The notes beneath the pieces are model-generated. The model saw only the letters and a program-made list of their open reading frames with translations, ran no database searches and was not told the origin of the DNA. Position numbers and translations under genes: made by a program. Positions 19,624 through 27,777 of a stretch of DNA of 64,000 bases are shown piece after piece. Within the stretch, counting starts at the first letter, position 1, and each line of letters opens with the position of its first letter. The stretch is from Mycolicibacterium rhodesiae (GTDB lineage: Bacteria; Actinomycetota; Actinomycetes; Mycobacteriales; Mycobacteriaceae). The stretch spans positions 186,001 through 250,000 of the forward strand of contig NZ_MVIH01000003.1 of NCBI RefSeq assembly GCF_002086695.1, given 5' to 3'.

Positions 19624-20085
19624 ATGAACGACCGCGTACCTGATTCCGCCGGGCTGCCGTTGCGCGCCATGGTCATGGTGCTGCTGTTCCTCGGGGTGAT
19701 CTTCCTGCTGGTCGGGTTCCAGGCCATGGGCTCGGGCACTGACAACAGCAGCGACGACACGTCGGCGCGGACGGTCACCACGACGACTTCCAAGACCTCG
19801 GCCGCGCCGGCACCCAAGGCCGACGTGCGGGTTTTCAACGTCGGCGAAGGCGAAGGCGCCGCCAGCCGGATCGGTGACCGGCTGCGTGAAGCCGGCTGGA
19901 ATGTCACCGAGACCAGCAACCTGCAGGTGCCGCCGCTGCCGGCGACCACGGTCTATTACGGCACCACCGACGGGGAGCAGGCCGCCGCGGAGGCGGTGGC
20001 CAAGGTGCTCAACGCGCCGGTGGCGCCGAGAATCCCGGAAATCGCCGAGCAGCCACCGGGCGTGATCGTTTTGGTGACCGGATAG
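19624..20085 (+). CDS. LytR_C domain membrane protein (VirR/Rv0431-like)
   Basis: 153 residues from ATG at 19624: cytoplasmic N-terminus, one membrane helix (about residues 15-35, [20 protein letters not shown]), a Ser/Thr/Pro-rich linker, and a C-terminal LytR_C domain (about 68-150, [20 protein letters not shown]). In M. tuberculosis the ortholog Rv0431 (VirR) affects vesicle release and cell-envelope integrity. The gene lies between Rv0430-like and sodC, as there. Confidence 0.88.
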   Translation: MNDRVPDSAGLPLRAMVMVLLFLGVIFLLVGFQAMGSGTDNSSDDTSARTVTTTTSKTSAAPAPKADVRVFNVGEGEGAASRIGDRLREAGWNVTETSNLQVPPLPATTVYYGTTDGEQAAAEAVAKVLNAPVAPRIPEIAEQPPGVIVLVTG

Positions 20086-20095
20086 GCTTCGGCTC

Positions 20096-20842
20096 ATGGT
20101 CACGACCGTCAGCCCGCGCAGAACTGCCGCCGCCATCCTGTTCGTCGCTCCCATCGCCGTGTTGAGCGCGTGCAGCCCGAATGAACCGATCGCCTCGCAG
20201 CCCGGAACCAACCCTCCGGTGTGGACCGGATCCCCCGCGCCCGCCGCCGCGGGCGAGGGCACCCACGGCGCAGGCCACGGTGAGGACACCCACGCGGCTC
20301 CGCAGGCGTCCGCGTCCAGCGCCGACACGCTGACCGCACAGATCAAGGCCCCCGACGGCACCCAGGTCGCCGCGGCGACCTTCGAGTTCCAGGACGGCTT
20401 CGCGACGGTCACTGTGCAGACCACCGGAACCGGCAAGCTGGCGCCGGGCTTCCACGGCCTGCACCTGCACTCGTTCGCCAAGTGCGAGCCCAACTCCGTC
20501 GCCCCGACCGGCGGCGCGCCCGGTGACTTCCTCTCCGCGGGTGGCCACTTCCAGGCCGGCGGCCACAGCGGACATCCCGCCAGCGGTGACCTCGCCTCGT
20601 TGCAGGTGCGCGAGGACGGTTCGGCGATGCTGGTGACCACGACCAACGCCTTCACCAAGCAGGATCTGCTGGGCGGCAACGGCACCGCGATCATCATTCA
20701 CGCCGACGCCGACAACTTCGCCAACATCCCGCCGGAGCGTTACCAGCAGATCCAGGGCGGCGCGCCCGGCCCGGATGAAGCGACGATGGCCACCGGCGAC
20801 GCCGGCAAGCGGGTGGCGTGCGGTGTCGTCGGCACCGGCTAA
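20096..20842 (+). CDS. sodC: Cu/Zn superoxide dismutase lipoprotein
   Basis: 248 residues. Signal peptide with lipobox LSAC (Cys26), so it is probably lipid-anchored outside the membrane. Metal ligands are visible in [13 protein letters not shown], the [18 protein letters not shown] zinc-loop region and [10 protein letters not shown]. It converts superoxide outside the cytoplasm. The linker after the lipobox is His-, Ala- and Pro-rich (about residues 30-75). Its 3' end overlaps the next gene by 20 nt. Confidence 0.95.
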   Translation: MVTTVSPRRTAAAILFVAPIAVLSACSPNEPIASQPGTNPPVWTGSPAPAAAGEGTHGAGHGEDTHAAPQASASSADTLTAQIKAPDGTQVAAATFEFQDGFATVTVQTTGTGKLAPGFHGLHLHSFAKCEPNSVAPTGGAPGDFLSAGGHFQAGGHSGHPASGDLASLQVREDGSAMLVTTTNAFTKQDLLGGNGTAIIIHADADNFANIPPERYQQIQGGAPGPDEATMATGDAGKRVACGVVGTG

Positions 20843-21971
20843 AACACCTCCGGAGAAGCCCGGCCGCATCGACTTCGCCGGGTCACCGCGGCCGACACTC
20901 GGCGTCGAGTGGGAGTTCGCGCTGATCGATGCGGTCACCCGCGACCTCAGCAACGAGGCGGCCGAGGTGATCGCCGATGTCGGCGAGAGCCCCCACGTCC
21001 ATAAAGAGTTGTTGCGCAACACCATCGAGGTCGTCACCGGGGTCTGTGACACCGTCGACGAGGCGATGGTCGACCTCAAGGGCACCCTGCGCAGCGCGCG
21101 CGAGATCGTGCACGGACGCGGCATGGAGCTGTTCTGCGCGGGCACCCACCCGTTCGCGTCGTGGTCGACGCAGAAGCTCACCGACGCGCCGCGCTACGCC
21201 GAGCTGATCAAGCGGACCCAATGGTGGGGACGGCAGATGCTCATCTGGGGTGTGCATGTGCACATCGGGGTGTCGTCGGCGCACAAGGTGATGCCGATCA
21301 TCTCCTCACTGCTCAACCAGTATCCGCATCTGCTGGCGCTGTCGGCTTCCTCTCCGTTCTGGGCAGGCGAGGACACCGGGTACGCCAGCAACCGGGCGAT
21401 GATGTTTCAGCAGTTGCCGACCGCGGGCCTGCCGTTCCAGTTCCAGACCTGGCGGCAGTTCGAGCGGTTCGTGCACGACCAGAAGAAGACCGGCATCATC
21501 GACCACATCAACGAAGTCCGTTGGGACATCCGGCCGTCGCCGCATCTGGGCACCATCGAGGTGCGGGTGTTCGACGGGGTGTCCAATCTGCGGGAGCTCG
21601 CGGCACTGGTGGCGCTGACGCACTGCCTGGTGGTCGACCTGGACCGCCGGCTGGAAGCCGGTGAGCAGTTGCCGGTGATGCCGCCGTGGCACGTGCAGGA
21701 GAACAAATGGCGGGCCGCGCGGTACGGTCTGGACGCCATCATCATCCTCGACGCCGACAGCAATGAACGGCTGGTCACCGAGGACCTCGACGATCTGCTG
21801 ACCCGGCTGCAGCCGGTGGCCGAATCACTGCACTGCGCAGATGAATTGGCTGCGGTCGCCGACATTCCGCGACGCGGCGCGTCCTATCAGCGCCAGCACC
21901 GGGTCGCCGAGGAGAGCGGCGGCGATCTGCGCGCGGTGGTTGACTCGTTGGTCGGGGAGCTGGACATCTAG
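20823..21971 (+). CDS. YbdK-type carboxylate-amine ligase (GCS2 family, Rv0433-like)
   Basis: 382 residues from GTG at 20823, inside the end of sodC. The [12 protein letters not shown] segment opens the GCS2 fold and supplies metal-ligand acids; [14 protein letters not shown], the [15 protein letters not shown] region and [16 protein letters not shown] are further family motifs. ATP-grasp-like ligases of this family join a carboxylate (often glutamate) to an amine with weak gamma-glutamylcysteine synthetase activity in vitro; the in vivo substrate is not settled. A GTG upstream is preferred over the long frame start. Confidence 0.9.
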   Translation: MSSAPAKTPPEKPGRIDFAGSPRPTLGVEWEFALIDAVTRDLSNEAAEVIADVGESPHVHKELLRNTIEVVTGVCDTVDEAMVDLKGTLRSAREIVHGRGMELFCAGTHPFASWSTQKLTDAPRYAELIKRTQWWGRQMLIWGVHVHIGVSSAHKVMPIISSLLNQYPHLLALSASSPFWAGEDTGYASNRAMMFQQLPTAGLPFQFQTWRQFERFVHDQKKTGIIDHINEVRWDIRPSPHLGTIEVRVFDGVSNLRELAALVALTHCLVVDLDRRLEAGEQLPVMPPWHVQENKWRAARYGLDAIIILDADSNERLVTEDLDDLLTRLQPVAESLHCADELAAVADIPRRGASYQRQHRVAEESGGDLRAVVDSLVGELDI

Positions 21972-22039
21972 CCCGCGTCACGACGATGCGGGCTGCAAGC
22001 CCGAGGAGGAGTGGTGCAATGGACCCGAGGGAGGCGCCC

Positions 22040-22375
22040 ATGAGGATTCGACGACTGGGACTCGCGGTGGTGGCGACGGCTGTCGTCCTGACCGGTGGCG
22101 GTTGCGCCAAGGCGATCACCGGAACCCCGGTGGCCACCCCCGGCGAGGCGGGCAAGGGCATGGTGCCCGCCGATCTGCTCACCACGACCTGCCGTGAGTT
22201 CTTGACCATGGACACCGTGACCCGGCGCGAAGTGATCGTGGCGATCGGGAAGAGCGGGAATCAGCTGGTCTCGATGAACCCGCAACTGTGGGCGGGAGTG
22301 GCCAGTGCGCTGTGCGGATTCGTCGACCCCAGCGCGCCGGTCAAGGATGTCGTCATGGGGCAGGGCATCCGGTAG
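22040..22375 (+). CDS. Putative small lipoprotein
   Basis: 111 residues from ATG at 22040, which has GGGAGG 5 nt upstream; a longer frame lacks support. Signal sequence RRLGLAVVATAVVLTGGGC gives a lipobox ending at Cys22. The mature part has a conserved-looking TTTCREFLTMD and LCGFV pair of cysteines that could form a disulfide. Function unknown. Two bases separate it from the Lon-domain gene, so the two are likely co-transcribed. Confidence 0.75.
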   Translation: MRIRRLGLAVVATAVVLTGGGCAKAITGTPVATPGEAGKGMVPADLLTTTCREFLTMDTVTRREVIVAIGKSGNQLVSMNPQLWAGVASALCGFVDPSAPVKDVVMGQGIR

Positions 22376-22377
22376 CT

Positions 22378-23025
22378 ATGACAGCCCAGCCGATGTTCCC
22401 GCTGCAGTCGGCGCTGCTGCCCGGAGAACCGTTGCCGCTGCGGATCTTCGAGCCGCGATACTCGCAGCTGGTGCGGGACTGCCTGGAGATGAGCGATCCC
22501 GCATTCGGGGTTGTGCTGATCACCCGCGGCCTCGAGGTCGGTGGTGGCGACGTCCGCGGCGACGTCGGGGCGCTGGCCCGCATCACCGAATACGCCGACC
22601 ACGGGATGGGCCAATACCAACTGGGCACTGTCGTCGGTGAACGAATCCGGGTGCGCGAGTGGCGCAGCGACGACCCGTATCCCCGCGCTGTCATCGAACC
22701 CTGGCCCGACGAGCCGGGCCCACCGGTGACCCACGAACGCATCGGCGAGATCGTCGATGCGATGCTGGCTCTGTTCGAGCGGATCGTCTCCGCGCGGGGC
22801 GCGCGGCTGCGGCCCGATGCGCTCGCGGTCGAGCCGGAGGTCGCCGACGATCCGTCCCGGCACATTTATGCGCTCGCCGCCAGGGTGCCGATGGGACAGG
22901 CCGACCGGTATGCGGTCCTGGCGGCACCGACACTCGCCGAGCGGGTCGACGTGCTGGCCGACGCGATCGAAACAGTCTCTGCCATGGTCGAATTCCAGAT
23001 CGCCTCCGACGAGAACGGGGAATAG
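22378..23025 (+). CDS. Lon N-terminal (LON substrate-binding) domain protein, Rv0434-like
   Basis: 215 residues consisting of a stand-alone Lon substrate-binding domain: MFPLQSALLPGEPLPLRIFE PRY pattern at the start and the ARITEYADHGMG strand region, without AAA or protease domains. Such proteins are thought to recognise or deliver substrates; the activity is not known. ATG at 22378 directly follows the lipoprotein gene. Confidence 0.9.
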   Translation: MTAQPMFPLQSALLPGEPLPLRIFEPRYSQLVRDCLEMSDPAFGVVLITRGLEVGGGDVRGDVGALARITEYADHGMGQYQLGTVVGERIRVREWRSDDPYPRAVIEPWPDEPGPPVTHERIGEIVDAMLALFERIVSARGARLRPDALAVEPEVADDPSRHIYALAARVPMGQADRYAVLAAPTLAERVDVLADAIETVSAMVEFQIASDENGE

Positions 23026-23094
23026 GAGCTCCGCGGTCTTCTCCCGGGCCGACTCTGCGGTGAGGCTGTCGGGGTGGGATGACACCATCGGTAC

Positions 23095-23607
23095 ATGACG
23101 TCGATGGAACGGCCGATGCCGCCGTTGAATGCCGATGAGCGCACCACACTGGAGAGTTGGCTGGACTTCTACCGCACGACCTTGGCCGCCAAATGCGAGG
23201 GCCTCGCCGACGACCGGTTGCGCTTCGCGTCGGTGCCGCCGTCGCCGTTGACGTTGTTGGGCTTGCTTCAGCATGCCGCGGAGGTGGAGCGGAACTGGTT
23301 CCGTCGCATACTCGTCGGCGAGAACGTGCCGCCGATTTTCGGACCGGCCGATCAGCCGGAGGGGCACGACGGTGGGTTCGCAGTGTCGGCGGAGTCGTCA
23401 TATCGCGCCGCCATGCAGATCTGGCAGGACGAAGTCAGGCACGCGCGTGCGAACTGCGCGGCGCGGGCGCTCGATGACACCAGCCCCTTCATGGGCGGCG
23501 AGGTGAGTCTGCGCTGGATCTACACCCACATGGTGACCGAATACGCCCGCCACTGCGGGCACGCCGACCTGATCCGTGAACGCATCGACGGGGTGGCCGG
23601 GGTCTGA
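23095..23607 (+). CDS. DinB/DUF664 family protein
   Basis: 170 residues of the four-helix DinB/YfiT fold: LLGLLQHAAEVERNWFRRIL carries the first metal-ligand His, and YTHMVTEYARHCGHADLIRE the C-terminal pair of His residues. Actinobacterial members include mycothiol- and bacillithiol-dependent transferases, so thiol transfer is a reasonable guess. It converges with the methyltransferase gene 26 nt away. Confidence 0.85.
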   Translation: MTSMERPMPPLNADERTTLESWLDFYRTTLAAKCEGLADDRLRFASVPPSPLTLLGLLQHAAEVERNWFRRILVGENVPPIFGPADQPEGHDGGFAVSAESSYRAAMQIWQDEVRHARANCAARALDDTSPFMGGEVSLRWIYTHMVTEYARHCGHADLIRERIDGVAGV

Positions 23608-23633
23608 AACCTGTTGGCCTGTCGGCCTTGAGT

Positions 23634-24539
23634 TCAGAGCTTGTGCGCATCCAGCAGGACGGTGTCGGGCACCGGGTCCTCGAGATCGTCGGGTGCGGGC
23701 CGCTTGTAGTGCGCCATCAGGTCGACGGCCGAGGTCGCGGTGACCTCCCAGCCGCGCTCGGTGAGCCACTTCTCGACGTCGGTTCGCGCCTCCATGTACC
23801 AGAGCCGGGTGACGTCGGGCAGCTCGGGACCACCGGCCTCGGCCGCATCCCGGCGTGCCTGCGCCATCCGCTCCTGGCGGCGAGCCAGCTGTTCGGCGGA
23901 GTAGAACGTCTCGCCGAACGCTTCCACCGAGAGCCTGCTGCCGGGGGCGCTGAGTTGGTCGATCTGCTCGAAGAGCGAGTCCTGCGCGGCAGCGGGTAAG
24001 TACGGCAGCAGCCCCTCGGCCGACCATGCAGTCGGGATAGAAGGGTCAAAACCGTTCTCGCGCAGTGCGGTTGGCCAGTCGTGGCGCAGGTCGACCGCCA
24101 CCGCGACATACCCGGCGGCCGGCTTTGCCCGATGCTCGGCCAGCACCCGCTCCTTGAACTCGAGCACCTTAGGCTGGTCGATCTCGTAGACCGTGGTGCC
24201 ACTGATCCACGGCAGCCGCCAGGCGCGGGTGTCGAGCCCGGCGGCCAGGATCACCGCCTGATCCAGCCCGTTCGCACCCGCGGTGGTGAAGAACTCGTCG
24301 AAGAACTTGGTGCGGGATGCGATGTAGGCGGCCATGGCCTGTGCGCGCACCGGGTCTTGGTCCAGAAACGGTGAGCGCCAACCGGCCTCGACGGCCGCCT
24401 CGACGAAGAAGTGGGCGTACGGGTCGAGGTAGAGCGGACATTCGGCGCCGGTCTCCGTCGCCCGTGCGCGGGCCACGCTCAGCGCGGTGGCGCCGACCCC
24501 TTCGGTGATGTCCCAGGTGTCATCGTCGGTTCGGCTCAC
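23634..24539 (-). CDS. SAM-dependent methyltransferase, TIGR00027/LCMT-like family
   Basis: 301 residues of the family common in mycobacteria (class I, leucine carboxyl methyltransferase-like). The N-terminal LYLDPYAHFFVEAA and the AVILAAGLDTRAWRLPW SAM-binding motif (around residues 95-112) are diagnostic, then YEIDQPKVLEFK. Targets are unknown. It starts with a GTG overlapping the mrpG stop (GTGA), so it is the last gene of the Mrp operon by position. Confidence 0.9.
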   Translation of the reverse strand: MSRTDDDTWDITEGVGATALSVARARATETGAECPLYLDPYAHFFVEAAVEAGWRSPFLDQDPVRAQAMAAYIASRTKFFDEFFTTAGANGLDQAVILAAGLDTRAWRLPWISGTTVYEIDQPKVLEFKERVLAEHRAKPAAGYVAVAVDLRHDWPTALRENGFDPSIPTAWSAEGLLPYLPAAAQDSLFEQIDQLSAPGSRLSVEAFGETFYSAEQLARRQERMAQARRDAAEAGGPELPDVTRLWYMEARTDVEKWLTERGWEVTATSAVDLMAHYKRPAPDDLEDPVPDTVLLDAHKL

Positions 24540-24886
24540 GGTTCGGGCTTCGCTCCTTCGGTGTTGTCCTCGCGCATCTCATCGACCGTCAGCCCGTCGC
24601 TGACGCGCTGTTCACGGTAGGCGAGCTGCCCGACTCGATGCGCGATCACCGGCGCGGTGATCAGGGTGAACATCGCGGTCAGCACCAGCATGCCGACGTC
24701 GACGTTGCCGCGCAGCCGGATCGTCGCGCCGGCGAGGACCAGCAGCAGTCCCAGCACCTGCGGTTTGGTGGCGGCGTGCATGCGGGTCAGCGTGTCGGGA
24801 AAGCGCAGCACACCGATGGCCGCAGTGAGGGCCAGTGCCGATCCGGCCAGTACCAGCACACCCGCCAGCAGATCGAGGGAGTTCAT
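24536..24886 (-). CDS. mrpG: Monovalent cation/proton antiporter subunit G
   Basis: 116 residues with three membrane helices and the MrpG pattern VLRFPDTLTRMHAATKPQVLG. It is one of the small subunits of the multisubunit Mrp Na+(K+)/H+ antiporter, needed for complex assembly. It overlaps mrpF and the methyltransferase by 4 nt on each side. Confidence 0.93.
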   Translation of the reverse strand: MNSLDLLAGVLVLAGSALALTAAIGVLRFPDTLTRMHAATKPQVLGLLLVLAGATIRLRGNVDVGMLVLTAMFTLITAPVIAHRVGQLAYREQRVSDGLTVDEMREDNTEGAKPEP

Positions 24887-25158
24887 GAGTCGTCCCGCCG
24901 CGCCACGTCAGGCACCCGGAACCTGGCCACGCTGACCGAGCCGACGAAGCTGATCAGCGCCAGAGCGGCCAGGCTGTAGGTGACGGTGGTGTCCAGGCTG
25001 AGCGCCGCCCACGTGCCGATGCCGCACATCGTCACAGCAACGAGGGTGTCGACCGCCACCAGCCGGTCCAGCGTGCTGGGCCCCATCAACAGCCGGATCA
25101 TCGTGACCGCGGCCGCGGCGACCAGCATCACGCCCGAGAGCACCCACACGATCGTCAT
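24883..25158 (-). CDS. mrpF: Monovalent cation/proton antiporter subunit F
   Basis: 91 residues from ATG at 25158 (ATGA overlap with mrpE); a longer frame start at 25200 is inside mrpE. Three membrane helices with the MrpF signature IRLLMGPSTLDRLVAVDTL. Small integral subunit of the Mrp complex. Confidence 0.93.
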   Translation of the reverse strand: MTIVWVLSGVMLVAAAAVTMIRLLMGPSTLDRLVAVDTLVAVTMCGIGTWAALSLDTTVTYSLAALALISFVGSVSVARFRVPDVARRDDS

Positions 25159-25703
25159 GCGCGATCCGCCTCCTCGGCTTCGCTTGTCGCGGGACGCCAT
25201 TCGGAGTCCCGCTCGAACGCCGCGACCAGCATCCGCTCCAGCTGGGTCAGCTGGCGGTAGAACCGCTCCACCGATCGCGGCGAGCCCACGTCGAGAACAT
25301 GGACGTACACCAACCGTCGCGCCTGGTCGATCTCGAGCACGATCGTCCCCGGTGTCAGGTTCACGATATTGACCGCCAGCGCCAGCACCAGATCAGACTT
25401 CAGCGCCAGGTGGCCGCGTAGCACCGCCGACAGCGGTGGCTTACCCGGCCGGATCGCCAACCAGGCCACCTGCACCGACGACTGCGTCAGCCACCACGCG
25501 ACATGCAGCGCCAGCCGCAGCAGCGACAACGGATGCAAGCGGCCCTGCACGGGAACCGAAGGAAGCGGCAGCAACAGCGTGATCAACAGCGCGACCGCCA
25601 GCCCCGACAATGCATTGGCCACCGATACGGTGCCCCACAGCAGCAGCCACACCAGTGTCAGCCACACCAGCGTCCAGACCCGAAGCGCCCACGTTCTGTT
25701 CAC
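25155..25703 (-). CDS. mrpE: Monovalent cation/proton antiporter subunit E
   Basis: 182 residues from GTG at 25703, overlapping the mrpD stop (GTGA). Two or three N-terminal helices are followed by the MrpE cytoplasmic domain with NIVNLTPGTIVLEID. The tail after about residue 165 is acidic. MrpE is needed for normal exchange rates in other bacteria. Confidence 0.92.
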   Translation of the reverse strand: MNRTWALRVWTLVWLTLVWLLLWGTVSVANALSGLAVALLITLLLPLPSVPVQGRLHPLSLLRLALHVAWWLTQSSVQVAWLAIRPGKPPLSAVLRGHLALKSDLVLALAVNIVNLTPGTIVLEIDQARRLVYVHVLDVGSPRSVERFYRQLTQLERMLVAAFERDSEWRPATSEAEEADRA

Positions 25704-27310
25704 GGGCTCATCGCCCCTCTCCCCAGCACCGCGGTGATGTACTGCCCGCGGTCGAGCACCTCGGTGGCCGCGCGATCGGTGTAGCCGAGGATGGGTCCCG
25801 CCGCCACCGTCAACACCAGCCCGACCGCGATCAAAGCCATTGTGGGGACCAGCATTCCGACCGGCATCCGGCCGACATCGCCGCGGTCGTCGAACGCGAC
25901 GTCTTGCGCGTAGTCGTCGAGCAGAACCGACGGTGCGGAGTCGGCGAGGGCGCCTTCGGGTGCGTCGACCCGCGCCCGCCAGAACGCCTTGGTCCACACC
26001 CGGGCCACCACGTACAGCGTCAGCAGGCTGGTCACCACCGACCCGGCGACCAGCAGCCAGGCCAGCACCGAACCGTTGGCGGTGCCCGCCTCGAGCAACG
26101 CAACCTTGCCGATGAACCCCGAAAATGGCGGGATACCACCCAGATTGAGTGCCGGCACCATGAACACGAACGCCAGCAGCGGGCTGGCTGCGGCCAGGCC
26201 GCCGAGGCGGCGCAACGTCGACGCCCCGGCCTGGCGCTCGATCAGTCCGACGACGAGGAACAGGGTGGTCTGCACGATGATGTGGTGGGCGACGTAGTAG
26301 ATCGCCCCCGACATGCCCAGGCGGCTGGACAGCGCGATGCCGAACACCATGTAGCCGATGTGACTGACGAGTGTGAACGACAGCAGTCGCTTGATGTCGC
26401 TCTGTGCGATCGCACCGAGGATGCCGACCAGCATCGTCAGCAGCGCCGCGACCAGCAATACGTTGTCCAGTCGGCCGGCGGGGAACAGCAGCGAATGCGC
26501 CCGGATGATCGCGTACACACCGACTTTGGTGAGCAACCCGGCGAACACCGCGGTGACCGGGGCCGGCGCGGTGGGATAGGAATCCGGCAGCCACGCCGAG
26601 AGCGGGAACACCGCCGCCTTGATGCCGAACGCGACCAGCAGCACCGCGAAGATGGCGCTGCGGGTGCCGGTGGTGACGTCCTGCAGCCGCAGCGACAACT
26701 CCGCCATGTTCAGCGTTCCGGTCGTCGCGTAGATCAGTGCGAGCCCGATCAGGAAGATCAGCGACGACACCATCGACACCATGACGTAGGAGATGCCGGC
26801 GCGGACCCGTTCCTTACTCGCGCCGATGGTCAGCAGCACGAAGCTCGCCGAGAGCAACACCTCGAAACCGACGTACAGGTTGAACAGGTCACCGGCCAGG
26901 AACGCCGTGCACACGCCCGCCGACAGCACCAGATAAGTGGGCAGGAAGATCGACACCGGCTGGTTCTCGTCGCCGTCCCGGATGCCCTGTCCGATGGCGT
27001 AGAACACCACCGCCAGCAGCACGATCGCCGACACCACCAGCATCAGCGCCGAAAGGCGGTCGGCCACAAGGGTGATGCCCAGCGGCCCGAGCCCCGCATC
27101 GGTCGGGCCCCAGCCGCCGACGTGCAATGCCTCGGTGCCGTCGCGGTCGGTCAGGTAGAGCAGCACCGAACACACGACCACCACACCGGTCAGCGCGGCC
27201 AGGGCGATCAGGCGCTGCAGGCGTGGCTTTCGACCGGCGATCAACGTCAGGGCGGCCGCCACCAACGGGATCAGCACCGGCAGCGGCATCAACACCGCGG
27301 TGGTCGTCAT
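25700..27310 (-). CDS. mrpD: Monovalent cation/proton antiporter subunit D
   Basis: 536 residues, ATG at 27310. A NuoM/N-like antiporter subunit with about 14 helices; the segments GIKAAVFPLSAWLPDSYPTA and LLSFTLVSHIGYMVFG carry the conserved Lys and His residues of the proton channel shared with complex I. It pairs with MrpA in cation/proton exchange. Confidence 0.95.
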   Translation of the reverse strand: MTTTAVLMPLPVLIPLVAAALTLIAGRKPRLQRLIALAALTGVVVVCSVLLYLTDRDGTEALHVGGWGPTDAGLGPLGITLVADRLSALMLVVSAIVLLAVVFYAIGQGIRDGDENQPVSIFLPTYLVLSAGVCTAFLAGDLFNLYVGFEVLLSASFVLLTIGASKERVRAGISYVMVSMVSSLIFLIGLALIYATTGTLNMAELSLRLQDVTTGTRSAIFAVLLVAFGIKAAVFPLSAWLPDSYPTAPAPVTAVFAGLLTKVGVYAIIRAHSLLFPAGRLDNVLLVAALLTMLVGILGAIAQSDIKRLLSFTLVSHIGYMVFGIALSSRLGMSGAIYYVAHHIIVQTTLFLVVGLIERQAGASTLRRLGGLAAASPLLAFVFMVPALNLGGIPPFSGFIGKVALLEAGTANGSVLAWLLVAGSVVTSLLTLYVVARVWTKAFWRARVDAPEGALADSAPSVLLDDYAQDVAFDDRGDVGRMPVGMLVPTMALIAVGLVLTVAAGPILGYTDRAATEVLDRGQYITAVLGRGAMSP

Positions 27311-27777
27311 CGTGAACCGTCGTGTCCGGGCAGGGCGTCGAGTTCGTCGGGCTCGTCGGTGTCGCGCGCCGGGACGTGCTGGGGTGCGTCCTCGTCGATC
27401 GAGGCCGCTTCGGAATCGGACAACTTGGACACCCGGGTGTCCTCGGGATCGTTGCCGACGTCCTCCTCGGTGGTCAACCGGAACGAGCGATAGGTCAATG
27501 CCAGCACGAACGCGGCGATGCCCATCGCGATGACGATCGCGGTCAGGATCATGCCCTGGGCCAGCGGGTCGGCCGTCGTCGTCTCCGTGCCGCTGGTGCG
27601 GCCGCGGATGGGCGGGTTCCCGGCTTGCCCGCCGACGGTCAGGATCAACAGGTTGACCGCGTTGCCTGCCAGCAGCAGACCCAGCAGCATCCGGGTCAGG
27701 TTGCGCGAAAGCAACAGGTACACACCACAACTGGTGAGACCACCGATGATGATCAGCGGAACCAGGTAGACGATCAT
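27307..27777 (-). CDS. mrpC: Monovalent cation/proton antiporter subunit C
   Basis: 156 residues: three NuoK-like helices (about residues 3-20, 28-50, 76-100) and a charged, acidic C-terminal extension of about 50 residues that is longer than in the Bacillus subunit (about 110 residues in total). GLLLAGNAVNLLILTVGG is the family motif. Overlaps neighbours by 4 nt on both sides. Confidence 0.92.
   Translation of the reverse strand: MIVYLVPLIIIGGLTSCGVYLLLSRNLTRMLLGLLLAGNAVNLLILTVGGQAGNPPIRGRTSGTETTTADPLAQGMILTAIVIAMGIAAFVLALTYRSFRLTTEEDVGNDPEDTRVSKLSDSEAASIDEDAPQHVPARDTDEPDELDALPGHDGSR

Noticed and set aside
25610..27493. 627-residue plus-strand frame across mrpC-mrpE
   Set aside because: Gln/Arg/His-rich shadow of membrane-protein codons in the true genes on the other strand.
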